38,402 bases of DNA from Levilactobacillus paucivorans (GTDB lineage Bacteria; Bacillota; Bacilli; Lactobacillales; Lactobacillaceae), in assembly GCF_001437125.1 (NCBI RefSeq), contig NZ_JQCA01000049.1:1-38402 (forward strand), written 5' to 3'. Within the stretch, counting starts at the first letter, position 1. Every line of letters begins with the position of its first letter. A program made the translations under genes and the position numbers. The notes under the pieces are model-generated. The model saw only the letters and a program-made list of their open reading frames with translations, made no database searches and was not told the DNA's origin. This document shows positions 7,709-14,894 of this stretch, piece by piece.

Positions 7709-8398
7709 CTATGCAAACAAGTGTCCGATGCCGTAAGTGACCAGCATCGTCAAGATTCCCGCAATCACGTTACGCCGGGTCCCGTGCCAGCGATCGGCAT
7801 TCCCCAGAATTGCGGCGACATACCCTGTAATAGAGAGGGCGATGATCACCGCCACGAACGTTCCAGCAATCCGCCAGTTCTTCGGCAACAACGTGATCGA
7901 CACGAGCGGCAAAATTGATCCGGTTGGAAATGAAATCATCGACGCAATCGCCGCAGAGAAGGGATTGGTATACTCCCCAACATTGAAGCCGAAGCGTTCG
8001 CGCACCGTTGTTTTTACGGGATCCTCGGCCATCATTTCCTTCGTCGCCTGATCAGCTAGCTCCGGCTTGATGCCCGTCGCCACGTACTTGTCGCGAACAA
8101 AGTTATATTCGTTATCATAATCATTGTCTAACGCCACCGTTTGGGTTTCAATCGCCTTACGTTGTGCGTCCTTCTGTGTATTGACGGAGACGTACTCGCC
8201 CATCGCCATCGACACAGTCCCCGCGATCATCCCCGCAATCCCAGAAATAAAGATGGCGAAGCTACTGGTTGCGGCACCCGCAACCCCCACGACGATTCCC
8301 GCCACGGAGAGGATCCCATCATTGGCACCCATCACACTTGCCCGTAATACGTTGATCCGTTGGGCCAACGTTGCTGGTTTCTTCTTTCTTGTCATCAT
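7709..8398 (-). CDS. VIT1/CCC1-family iron/manganese transporter (first of pair)
   Basis: A 229-residue paralogue of the following gene, sharing the same motifs: 'LRASVMGANDGILSVAGIVV' in TM1, 'MAMGEYVSVNTQKDAQ' at the loop, and 'YTNPFSAAIASM' before the later helices. Two tandem VIT proteins may act as a heterodimer or handle different metals; this is inference. GGGGG lies about 7 nt before ATGATG. The promoter region to the right contains a PerR-box-like palindrome (8480-8494) and faces a PerR-like gene, so expression probably responds to metal or peroxide. Confidence 0.85.
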   Translation of the reverse strand: MMTRKKKPATLAQRINVLRASVMGANDGILSVAGIVVGVAGAATSSFAIFISGIAGMIAGTVSMAMGEYVSVNTQKDAQRKAIETQTVALDNDYDNEYNFVRDKYVATGIKPELADQATKEMMAEDPVKTTVRERFGFNVGEYTNPFSAAIASMISFPTGSILPLVSITLLPKNWRIAGTFVAVIIALSITGYVAAILGNADRWHGTRRNVIAGILTMLVTYGIGHLFA

Positions 8399-8479
8399 TC
8401 TCTGCCCCCAGATATGTCTTAATTTCAGTTTAACACTCTTAGAATTAAAAGTTAGGTGAGATTAACATTCCGTCCCACT

Positions 8480-8494
8480 TTAGAATTATTATTA
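8480..8494. promoter_or_regulatory. PerR-box-like operator
   Basis: The 15-mer TTAGAATTATTATTA matches 13 of 15 positions of the known PerR box TTATAATNATTATAA. It lies in the divergent region between the VIT genes and the PerR-like gene. On the minus strand it is downstream of a possible promoter (TTTACT, 16 bp, TACAAT), so binding could block VIT transcription. Confidence 0.55.
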
Positions 8495-8666
8495 ACTAAA
8501 TATAAATTCATTGTACGCTCATTTCGGCAAAAGTAAATCACTTGTTTCAAACGCCGACTCGTGACCCATCACGACTTCTTCTGATAAGCTTTTAGCTGGC
8601 TATTCACGCAAAGTGTGGTTTAATAGAGGCAAACTAGAGTGATTATAAATTAAAGGAGGGATCAGC

Positions 8667-9170
8667 ATGGCTAATCAGACCCAGTTACTCGACCAAGCCT
8701 TACAAACTTTGAAGACACACCACGTGCGCGTAACACCCCAGCGGCAAGTCATTTTGACGTATCTGGTAACGCATCACAACCACCCCGCGGTGGAAACGAT
8801 CTTTTCGGCCCTCACGGACCAGTTGCCTAACCTCAGCATGGCCACGGTGTACAATACGTTGAATCTCTTTGTGGAACTCGGCATTGTGATCGAGCTTCCT
8901 AATGACAACGGTGGTCTACGCTACGACTTCTTCGGTCGTCCCCATTATCACGTTATCTGTGAAAATTGTGGCAAAATCACCGATGTTTTTGCGCCGGAAT
9001 TTCCAGAAATTGAACGTGCGCTCAATCAGGCAGCCAGCGATCAAACAGGTTACCTAGTGACTAGCAACCACGTGGAAGTCTACGGTATCTGTCCAGAATG
9101 CCAGCAGAAGTTACACCTGAATACCGGTAACTCAAAATTGGCTGCAGACCAGGCGAAACCGCTGTCATAG
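8667..9170 (+). CDS. perR: PerR-like Fur-family transcriptional repressor
   Basis: A 167-residue Fur-family protein. The N-terminal winged helix includes 'VRVTPQRQVILTYLVT' and 'MATVYNTLNLFVELG'. The structural zinc site is CxxC twice ('CENC' and 'CPEC'). The regulatory metal ligands of PerR appear conserved: His in 'HHNHP', Asp in 'LRYDFF', two His in 'PHYHVIC' and Asp in 'KITDVF'. In PerR these bind Fe2+ or Mn2+ and the histidines are oxidised by peroxide, releasing DNA. AAAGGAGGG precedes the ATG. An extended -10 (TGgTTTAAT) is near 8617-8625. PerR rather than Fur or Zur is inferred from these residues and the PerR-like box nearby. Confidence 0.8.
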   Translation: MANQTQLLDQALQTLKTHHVRVTPQRQVILTYLVTHHNHPAVETIFSALTDQLPNLSMATVYNTLNLFVELGIVIELPNDNGGLRYDFFGRPHYHVICENCGKITDVFAPEFPEIERALNQAASDQTGYLVTSNHVEVYGICPECQQKLHLNTGNSKLAADQAKPLS

Positions 9171-9254
9171 CAATGTTACAGCCACATTACAGGTGTCGTT
9201 AAGTTTTAATCTATTTGAAAACACCTCGATCAAACCCCGATAGAGTCATTATTA

Positions 9255-9274
9255 CCATCGTAATATTACGGTGG
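9255..9274. promoter_or_regulatory. palindromic site upstream of the amidase promoter
   Basis: CGTAATATTACG is a perfect 12-bp palindrome, extended by CCA/TGG arms to 20 bp with one mismatched pair. It ends 16 bp before the amidase -35 and no T-run follows, so it fits an operator better than a terminator. Confidence 0.4.
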
Positions 9275-9290
9275 ACACCCCATCAGCCGG

Positions 9291-9319
9291 TTGTCTGGGC
9301 TAAAATTTATGGTTATAGT
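9291..9319 (+). promoter_or_regulatory. promoter of the amidase gene
   Basis: TTGTCT (9291-9296), 17 bp, TATAGT (9314-9319). Confidence 0.6.
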
Positions 9320-9343
9320 TGATAGCGAAGAATATCGACTGAG

Positions 9344-9361
9344 CAACCGGTCATCCGGTTG
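9344..9361. promoter_or_regulatory. inverted repeat in the amidase 5' UTR
   Basis: CAACCGG-TCAT-CCGGTTG, a 7+4+7 perfect inverted repeat about 25 bp after the -10. A further CCGGTTGT occurs at 9288-9295 over the -35, so the motif occurs three times around the promoter. Confidence 0.45.
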
Positions 9362-9395
9362 TGTAATGACTAAAAAGATTTGAGGGATGATCAGG

Positions 9396-10433
9396 GTGAA
9401 GATGCACAAAGTAGTTTTAACGGCTCTGGCTGTTTTAGGGGCGACGGGAGTTCTTGCCACGTCAACCACGGCCAATGCCAGTTCCAAAGTAAACGATTAT
9501 ATTAGTAGCAAGAACATTGGTCACGCTAAGGTGACAAAGTCCATTTGGAAAGGGTTCCCTAAGTACAAGTACCGTCATGGTAAGGGTAAGCCCGAAGGTG
9601 TTGTCGTTCACGAAACGGCCAACCCTTCTTCCACACTGACTAACGAAGTCGCTTACATGAAACGTAACTACCAAAACGCGTTCGTTCACAGTTTCGTGGA
9701 TGCTTCTAAGATTGTGAACATCGCGAACACGGACTATCTCGCCTGGGGTGTCGGGTACCCTGGTAACGCACGTTTTGTTCAATTCGAACAAGTTGAGGTT
9801 CACAGTAAGAAGGCCTTTGCCAAGGAAGTTAATAACGCTGCCTGGTACACCGCCTACCTCTTAAACGAATACAACTTGAAGCCTAACGATGCCGCTTACG
9901 ATGGCAAAGGAACGGTTTGGTCTCACTCATCCGTAGCCAAGAAGCTCGGCGGGTCCTCACATACCGACCCAATCGGTTACTATGCTGCTAACGGCCGGAA
10001 GTACTTCGGTCAGAAGTACACCATGGCTGCCTTCTATCAGTTGGTTAGACAGTACTACAATGACATGAACATGAGTCATGTGAAGTTGGTCAGTGCTACT
10101 TACACTAACGTCAACAAGCAAGGTAAGTTAAGTAAGAAGTACAAGAACTTCCGCATGTACAACAAGTTAAAGGGTGCCGCTAAGAACGTTAAAAAGGTTA
10201 GCTGGTCAAAGATCTCACCTAAGGTTGGCAAGACCTACTACATCGACCAAGTCGGTAAAAAGTACAAGTCAACCACTTGGTACCGTATCCGGCCTTCTAA
10301 GAACAGCAAGACGCGTTACTGGGTCTACAGTGGCAACTTAACTGGAGTCAAGGACGTCGAAACGGCGACTGCCACAGCTACTTCTGCCAGTGCATCTAGC
10401 TCTTCTGCTAGCTCCTCAAGTTCTAACAACTAG
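9396..10433 (+). CDS. secreted N-acetylmuramoyl-L-alanine amidase with SH3/GW-like domain
   Basis: A 345-residue exported peptidoglycan hydrolase. The N-terminus is a signal peptide (basic start, 'VVLTALAVLGATGVLA', cleavage near 'ANASS'). An Amidase_2-type domain spans about residues 40-220, with zinc-ligand candidates in 'GVVVHETANPSS', 'FVHSFVD' and 'SSHTDPIGYY'. It is followed by one GW/SH3-like wall-binding unit ending 'RYWVYSGNLTG' and a Ser/Ala/Thr-rich low-complexity tail. The GTG start at 9396 is chosen because GAGGG directly abuts the ATG at 9387 but sits 9 nt from this GTG; ATG 9402 is an alternative. It likely cleaves the stem peptide from muramic acid in autolysis or cell separation. 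Confidence 0.85.
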   Translation: MKMHKVVLTALAVLGATGVLATSTTANASSKVNDYISSKNIGHAKVTKSIWKGFPKYKYRHGKGKPEGVVVHETANPSSTLTNEVAYMKRNYQNAFVHSFVDASKIVNIANTDYLAWGVGYPGNARFVQFEQVEVHSKKAFAKEVNNAAWYTAYLLNEYNLKPNDAAYDGKGTVWSHSSVAKKLGGSSHTDPIGYYAANGRKYFGQKYTMAAFYQLVRQYYNDMNMSHVKLVSATYTNVNKQGKLSKKYKNFRMYNKLKGAAKNVKKVSWSKISPKVGKTYYIDQVGKKYKSTTWYRIRPSKNSKTRYWVYSGNLTGVKDVETATATATSASASSSSASSSSSNN

Positions 10434-10454
10434 TCATTAAACCAAAGTTCGAAT

Positions 10455-10497
10455 AAGGATGTTGCCTCTCTAGCCGGGGGTAACGTCCTTTTTATTT
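10455..10497 (+). terminator. terminator of the amidase gene
   Basis: AAGGATGTT and AACGTCCTT arms (one G-T pair) around a G+C-rich loop, then TTTTATTT. Confidence 0.75.
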
Positions 10498-10509
10498 GCA
10501 AATAACTCA

Positions 10510-10688
10510 GGTCGCCTGCGGCCACCAGACGCCACCCTGTGAGGCAGACCTGCAGCCTGAAGGGCGGTCTTCAGGGCAACCTTGAACCTCGAAGAACACG
10601 AGTTTCAAAGTTGGCCTGTGCTCTAAGTCGAGAAAAAACCTCGACTAAGACCACCGACACGGGGTTCTGTCTGGTGTCCTCCGGCTGA
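10510..10688 (+). repeat. structured interspersed repeat, copy A
   Basis: About 180 nt between two terminators. The closing stem is GGCCACCAGAC against GTCTGGTGTCC. Inside are a GACCTG...GGGCGGTCTTCA hairpin, a CTTGAA/TTCAAAG stem and a hairpin AGTCGAG/CTCGACT. It aligns nearly end to end with the reverse complement of 14895-15079 and in architecture with 27065-27247 and 3413-3600. No ORF is credible inside. Confidence 0.85.
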
Positions 10689-10735
10689 GATCATGATCAT
10701 TTTTGGCAATCGAACATTCCCGCTTTAAGGGCGCA

Positions 10736-10780
10736 AAAAGCCACAAACCATTCTTGTTAATTGAATAGTTTGTGGCTTTT
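10736..10780. terminator. bidirectional terminator
   Basis: AAAAGCCACAAAC pairs with GTTTGTGGCTTTT, with an inner ATTC/GAAT. A-run and T-run flank it, so it can stop the YibE/F transcript from the right. Confidence 0.85.
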
Positions 10781-10837
10781 GTAATTCATTATTTCAAACT
10801 ACCATTGCGATGGATAAAAAATTTTAAGAATCTCCGG

Positions 10838-11632
10838 CTATTTCTGATCATCCTTTTTTGCCGTAACAGCAGCCTGATGACGCCGTTGACCAGTTACCGC
10901 CCGGGCCATGACCCAGGTGGTGATGGGCACCGTCAGAATCACACTGACCATGGCAAAGAGAATCATCAGGATTTCCGCGACGAAGACCTTGTCATTTAAG
11001 ATTTCCCCAAATGAGTAGTGCACGCCGGTAAACCAGATGAACAGGGCCAGAAAGCCACCGAAAAAGCCAAAGAACAAGGTATTGAAGGTTGTCCCAATAA
11101 TTTGCTTACCCACATCGATGCCATCCCGTAGGAGGCTCTTAGTGTCCACCTGAGGGTGTTGTTCGAGGATTTCGCCTAATCCTGCGGCAATCGCCATAGC
11201 GGCCTCTGCAATGGCTCCTAGAGTGCTTAGAATTGCCGTGGCGATGGCCACCTGGGTAAAGCTGACCCCAACCAGAACGGAAAGGCCCTCAAGGTCCTCA
11301 CTATCTTCGGGACCGAATCCCTGGGCCATGGCCCAATGTTCAACGGGAACGATCACCAGGATTAGCCCCACCAGCACGATGGCTGAGGCAATAAAGGCGA
11401 CCGTACTGGACAAGTCATCCCCGCTACTCATGAAGATCGTCAGGGCCAACACCAACAAGCCAACCACTAAGGTCACCGTCAATGCTGGAAATTGGAAGGC
11501 AACTAACACCATTGCCAGGAACAAGAGGCCAAAGTTTAGGATTAAGGCCAGGAATGATTGAATCCCGGCCTTTCCGCCAACCAAAGCCATTAATAATAAG
11601 AGAACTAAACCTAACACACTAATGGTGCTCAT
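10838..11632 (-). CDS. YibE/F family membrane protein (second of pair)
   Basis: A 264-residue protein with about seven or eight TM helices of the YibE/F family, whose role is unestablished (possibly export). Conserved family segments are 'LGAIAEAAMAIAAGLGEI' and 'DGIDVGKQIIGTTFNTLFF' in the middle, followed by 'GFFGGFLALF'. It lacks the N-terminal extracytoplasmic part of its partner. The start codon overlaps the partner's stop by 4 nt, so the two are coupled and probably form a complex. The tail is basic and cytoplasmic. Confidence 0.8.
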   Translation of the reverse strand: MSTISVLGLVLLLLMALVGGKAGIQSFLALILNFGLLFLAMVLVAFQFPALTVTLVVGLLVLALTIFMSSGDDLSSTVAFIASAIVLVGLILVIVPVEHWAMAQGFGPEDSEDLEGLSVLVGVSFTQVAIATAILSTLGAIAEAAMAIAAGLGEILEQHPQVDTKSLLRDGIDVGKQIIGTTFNTLFFGFFGGFLALFIWFTGVHYSFGEILNDKVFVAEILMILFAMVSVILTVPITTWVMARAVTGQRRHQAAVTAKKDDQK

Positions 11633-12747
11633 AGCGTCACCTTCTTTGTCATCAACCGACTGGCCAGAAAACTAGCCAGTGGTACAGCCAGAACAATTCC
11701 AATCCCACTGATCAGGCTTTGAACAACCCCCATCGACATATTCATCGCAAAGGTGTAGCCCCAGCTATTACCATTCCGCAGATACAGAATCCCCATTGGA
11801 AAGGTATCCGCCACAAAGATAAAGAAGAGCACATTAATTAATGGCCCCATAATGGTACTCCCAATCTGGCGACCAGATTTAAAAATTTGAGCCGCACCCA
11901 ATTCCGGACGTTCCCGCTTCAACGCAAATAGTGACGAAATAATATCTGTCGACTCATCCATGACGGCCCCCAACGACCCCAGTAGTGTTTCCGCTAAGAA
12001 CAAGGGCCGGGGAAGTTGCGTGACATACTCCATGGCTTCGTAGTACATCCCCTTCTCATGGGTGAAGTGAAAGACCAGCAATGCAATCAGTAAGGCTAAC
12101 GCAGTCCCACTGAGTGTCGTCATCAGCGTGATGAGCATTTGCCGGGTGGCGCCCAGTACCAACCACAAGGTTAGCGCGGCGAAGACAATCGCCAGGCTCC
12201 CAAAGATCCAGAGAACTCGTGCTCCTTGCGTCGATCCATTCAGAAAAATCGCCAATAGGAAGAGGACCCCATTTAAAGCCACGCTGAGAAAGGCCATGAA
12301 CCCACTGAACTGCATGATCAGTAAGAGTAACCCCACGACGACCCAGAGCATCAAGACCAGCGGCCCATCCCGTTTCAAATCTTTCACAGTCCCACTTAAA
12401 TCACCGTGATGGTGATGCAGAGTCACGAAGAGTTGGCTGCCCACGCGATAACGTTGGTCCATTGCTTTGGATCGCGAATAAACATTGTTCAGGACGATCG
12501 TCTTCCCGGCATACTGCCCGTTTAAAATTTTCCCGGTCAGAATCTGTTTCGTCTGGACATCCTGATTATGAAAATCATCTTCCACTGTGGTTCCCGATCG
12601 CGTCTGAACCTGTGTGACCCGGACGATCGGTTCGTGATACCACTGGGCGTTATGCTGGGTCACCCAGACGAGGAGGCCCCCGACGGCAATCACCACCGCC
12701 CAGGCGACCAGCATCGTCGTCCGACTTTTATGTAATCTTTTTTGCAT
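11629..12747 (-). CDS. YibE/F family membrane protein (first of pair)
   Basis: A 372-residue YibE/F protein. A single N-terminal TM (residues about 12-28) leads to an extracytoplasmic beta-rich domain (about 35-125), then 'VLMLWVVVGLLLLIMQF' opens a block of about seven further TMs. The family core is 'AETLLGSLGAVMDESTDIIS' and 'GRQIGSTIMGPLINVLFF', matching the equivalent segments of the partner. The promoter region carries a perfect inverted repeat over a possible -10 (12773-12794). The function is unknown; the fixed pairing of a long and a short YibE/F protein is a recurring arrangement in lactobacilli as far as I know. Confidence 0.8.
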   Translation of the reverse strand: MQKRLHKSRTTMLVAWAVVIAVGGLLVWVTQHNAQWYHEPIVRVTQVQTRSGTTVEDDFHNQDVQTKQILTGKILNGQYAGKTIVLNNVYSRSKAMDQRYRVGSQLFVTLHHHHGDLSGTVKDLKRDGPLVLMLWVVVGLLLLIMQFSGFMAFLSVALNGVLFLLAIFLNGSTQGARVLWIFGSLAIVFAALTLWLVLGATRQMLITLMTTLSGTALALLIALLVFHFTHEKGMYYEAMEYVTQLPRPLFLAETLLGSLGAVMDESTDIISSLFALKRERPELGAAQIFKSGRQIGSTIMGPLINVLFFIFVADTFPMGILYLRNGNSWGYTFAMNMSMGVVQSLISGIGIVLAVPLASFLASRLMTKKVTL

Positions 12748-12772
12748 ATTCCCTGTCCCTTCTCAACTTGCC

Positions 12773-12794
12773 GTGTTATCATTCAATATAACAC
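12773..12794. promoter_or_regulatory. inverted-repeat operator candidate of the YibE/F operon
   Basis: GTGTTAT, 8 nt, ATAACAC: a perfect 7+8+7 inverted repeat. On the minus strand a possible -10 TATATT lies within it, so a bound protein would cover the promoter. Confidence 0.5.
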
Positions 12795-12842
12795 TCTTTC
12801 AGGGTGGGCTTCTCCTTCCATATAAACTTTAATAAAATCACA

Positions 12843-12892
12843 GTAATCCCTACTCTAGCAACCTTGCTAGGGTGTTAATCATCAAGGATTAC
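12843..12892. other. nested inverted repeats between divergent promoters
   Basis: GTAATCC (12843-12849) and GGATTAC (12886-12892) enclose CTAGCAA/TTGCTAG (12855-12870); CCCTA/TAGGG is an alternative pairing. It has no T-run and lies upstream of both neighbouring genes. Confidence 0.4.
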
Positions 12893-12902
12893 GCTGGAAG
12901 CC

Positions 12903-12931
12903 TTGCATTCCCTGAAAAAAAACAGTACAAT
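12903..12931 (+). promoter_or_regulatory. promoter of the 38-residue basic protein gene
   Basis: TTGCAT (12903-12908), 17 bp, TACAAT (12926-12931): close to the sigma-A consensus. Confidence 0.75.
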
Positions 12932-12948
12932 AACAGTCGATTGTTATT
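12929..12948. promoter_or_regulatory. palindrome at the transcription start of the small basic gene
   Basis: AATAACA, 6 nt, TGTTATT overlaps the end of the -10 and the expected +1; a repressor site or 5'-end hairpin. Confidence 0.45.
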
Positions 12949-12971
12949 TTAATTAAGCGAGGGTTCATACA

Positions 12972-13088
12972 ATGAGAAAAGCACATCCAAATGGCGTACA
13001 AGGCCGGCGGAAGGTTAACCGTAAAAAGGACCGGAAGCGCCGCGACGACATTTCAAACTTACAACGTTGGTTAAAAGATAAGAAGTAG
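12972..13088 (+). CDS. 38-residue highly basic small protein
   Basis: An ORF of 38 codons beginning 'MRKAHPNGVQGRRKVNRKKD' and ending in 'WLKDKK'. It has its own promoter, a GCGAGGG ribosome site 8 nt before the ATG and a terminator right after, so it is very likely expressed alone. About 40% of residues are Lys or Arg, suggesting binding to RNA, ribosome or another anionic partner. I do not recognise it as a named family. It has no membrane segment, cysteine or signal. Confidence 0.7.
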   Translation: MRKAHPNGVQGRRKVNRKKDRKRRDDISNLQRWLKDKK

Positions 13089-13104
13089 CCATACGTTTTG
13101 ACTG

Positions 13105-13137
13105 AAAAGAGACCGGAATTTTCCGGTCTCTTTTTTT
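13105..13137 (+). terminator. terminator of the small basic gene
   Basis: AAAGAGACCGGAA and TTCCGGTCTCTTT with a minimal loop and a T7 run. Confidence 0.9.
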
Positions 13138-13156
13138 ATGCGCCAAGTTTGAAACA

Positions 13157-13187
13157 CAAAAGGGTCTAGGATTTATCCCAGGCCCTT
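13157..13187 (-). terminator. terminator of the universal stress protein gene
   Basis: On the minus strand AAGGGCCTGGGAT pairs with ATCCTAGACCCTT (small mismatches), followed by TTTT. Confidence 0.6.
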
Positions 13188-13201
13188 ACCTAATAATCTA
13201 T

Positions 13202-13630
13202 TTAATCAACGACCAAGACACTGGTCTCTGAGTGGTGCACCACGTAACTCGTGGTTGAGCCCATGATGGCCCGCCCTAATCCGTGAACCCCCGAACGGCC
13301 AATAACCGTCAAGTCAGTGTGGAGTTTCTCCGGAAATGTCTGCGCGATGGATGGCTTAGCGAGACCCGTCATGAAGTGGGTTTCAACAGGAATTCCCGCG
13401 TCTTTAACTTCTTGAACGGCGCCATCTAAGAATTTGGACGCCGCCTTCTTAAAGTGTGTCACAATCTCATTACCAAATTCCGCGCCATAGTGGGCATATG
13501 TCTGATCACTGGCGACGGCCACGATGAACAATTTGGCACCCAGCTTTTGCGCTAACTTAATAGCCTCATCCAAAGCAGCATGGGCATTCTTACTCCCATC
13601 CATTGGTACTAAAATGCGTTTATACATCAT
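13202..13630 (-). CDS. universal stress protein, ATP-binding type (UspA family)
   Basis: A 142-residue single-domain Usp. 'KRILVPMDGSKNAHAALDEA' is the first strand with the Asp that contacts adenine. The nucleotide motif G-x2-G-x9-G-S/T is present as 'GRSGVHGLGRAIMGST', so it should bind ATP, unlike the Usp at 34517. It ends with the usual 'TSVLVVD' strand. AAAGGACGGG precedes the start. The promoter is an extended -10 at 13684-13692. Usp proteins are cytoplasmic dimers induced by acid, starvation and other stresses. Confidence 0.9.
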   Translation of the reverse strand: MMYKRILVPMDGSKNAHAALDEAIKLAQKLGAKLFIVAVASDQTYAHYGAEFGNEIVTHFKKAASKFLDGAVQEVKDAGIPVETHFMTGLAKPSIAQTFPEKLHTDLTVIGRSGVHGLGRAIMGSTTSYVVHHSETSVLVVD

Positions 13631-13683
13631 AACCCGTCCTTTCCATAGTAAACCGTATATGTGGTATCGCTTTCAACAACTTC

Positions 13684-13712
13684 ATCATATCAGGAAAAAG
13701 CCCGGTATGGAA
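13684..13712 (-). promoter_or_regulatory. promoter of the ATP-binding Usp gene
   Basis: Minus strand: TTCCAT (13707-13712), 17 bp, TATGAT (13684-13689), with TG one base upstream of the -10 (extended type). Confidence 0.6.
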
Positions 13713-13841
13713 GCCTTTTGAGCCATTTATCACGAGACTCTTAGAGAGCATGATAAAATGTTAGCCAATTCTCATTCTCGCTTTTTATTCGGATTGTGGT
13801 AAGATGTATCAAGTAAATTAATTAGAGGGATGGATAACATA

Positions 13842-14726
13842 ATGAAGAAGCTTTTGTTGGGCACCCTGGGGTTACTCGCACTAACTCTCGCCGGCTGCTC
13901 AAACGACCAACTAACCACCAAAAAGAGTAGCTACCGCCCAACCGCTTTGACCGCTGTTATCAAAGGCACGGCCAAGACCAAGCGCGTCAACTACCAAGTC
14001 GATAATCAAGCCAAGAAGTCCGTCGCCGTTAAGGGTGGCACCTACTTCTTCCAAGTTCCCACATCCACGACCAAACAATCGGTCAAGATTAGTGCGGGTA
14101 ACACCAAGAAGTCTGTAACCGTCTACCCGGTTAAGTCTCTGGGTAACTACAAGAAGTTTGCGGCTAAGTACAATCAGATGATGATTGCCAGCTACCTGCC
14201 AACCAAGACGCAAAAACAGCTTCAACAGGCCCAGAAGACTCAAGCAACTGCCAAGAAGAAATTGGCAGCCTTGGCGCAAACGGACCCCGCAGCAGCCGCT
14301 GTTGCCGTTCAGCAACAACAAGCTGCAGCTAAGAAGCTCCAAGCCAAGATGGCCACAGCCAAGCACCAGGCCAAGGATGAGCTCTTGCCTACCACGGCTA
14401 AGGACGGCCTCAAGAACCTGGTTGACACCAAGTACACCACGGTTCGGGCCAACGTTCAGGATGGGAAGCTGATGGGATTAGCCTTGATGACCCCTATTAA
14501 GCAGATGAAGGAAAAGACCGGGCAAAAGAAGTTCGGGACGACCTTCGCCCTGTTAGGAACAACGTTGGACACGGAACCTAAGACGGTGATGAAGAAATTC
14601 AAGAAGGTTTTGAAGGACGCTAAGAAGAACAGTTCTTCCACAACCACCAAGACCATCACCTCTAAGGGCATCAAGTTCAACACCGGTTTCTCAACCGATA
14701 CGCTCTACATCTACATGACAAAATAA
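13842..14726 (+). CDS. lipoprotein with Ala/Gln/Lys-rich coiled-coil region
   Basis: A 294-residue lipoprotein: 'MKKLLLGTLGLLALTLAGCS' is a type II signal peptide with lipobox LAGC, so it is anchored outside by the lipidated Cys. Residues about 25-90 form a beta-rich domain. About 120-190 is a long helical region rich in Ala, Gln and Lys. The C-terminus 'GIKFNTGFSTDTLYIYMTK' is beta-like again. The ATG at 13842 is chosen because the one at 13830 abuts its ribosome site (GAGGG, 13825-13829) and would add residues before the signal. The family is not recognised; the function is unknown. It is monocistronic with its own terminator. Confidence 0.75.
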   Translation: MKKLLLGTLGLLALTLAGCSNDQLTTKKSSYRPTALTAVIKGTAKTKRVNYQVDNQAKKSVAVKGGTYFFQVPTSTTKQSVKISAGNTKKSVTVYPVKSLGNYKKFAAKYNQMMIASYLPTKTQKQLQQAQKTQATAKKKLAALAQTDPAAAAVAVQQQQAAAKKLQAKMATAKHQAKDELLPTTAKDGLKNLVDTKYTTVRANVQDGKLMGLALMTPIKQMKEKTGQKKFGTTFALLGTTLDTEPKTVMKKFKKVLKDAKKNSSSTTTKTITSKGIKFNTGFSTDTLYIYMTK

Positions 14727-14738
14727 CAACTTAAACGC

Positions 14739-14773
14739 GTCCGCGAAGCCTATAAACTTCGCGGGCTTTTTGT
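14739..14773 (+). terminator. terminator of the lipoprotein gene
   Basis: GTCCGCGAAG pairs with CTTCGCGGGC, followed by TTTTT. Between this and the repeat at 14895 nothing further is seen. Confidence 0.85.
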
Positions 14774-14894
14774 TTGCGTCGAAATTCTCATTCCGTAGAA
14801 GATAGTCATTTCCCCGCTGGTCCCTGACCCATAGCTCAGACATACTTCTATACAACTCTCCCTCATCCCCCTCAAATCGCTACTGCGGCAATCA

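Noticed and set aside
9188-9228. AGGTGT/ACACCT pair after the PerR-like gene as terminator
   Set aside because: Only six pairs, large loop and no T-run; not listed as a terminator.
12750-12971. Manganese (yybP-ykoY) riboswitch ahead of the YibE/F genes
   Set aside because: The conserved loop sequences of that class are not present, and the probable YibE/F promoter lies within 50 nt of the gene.
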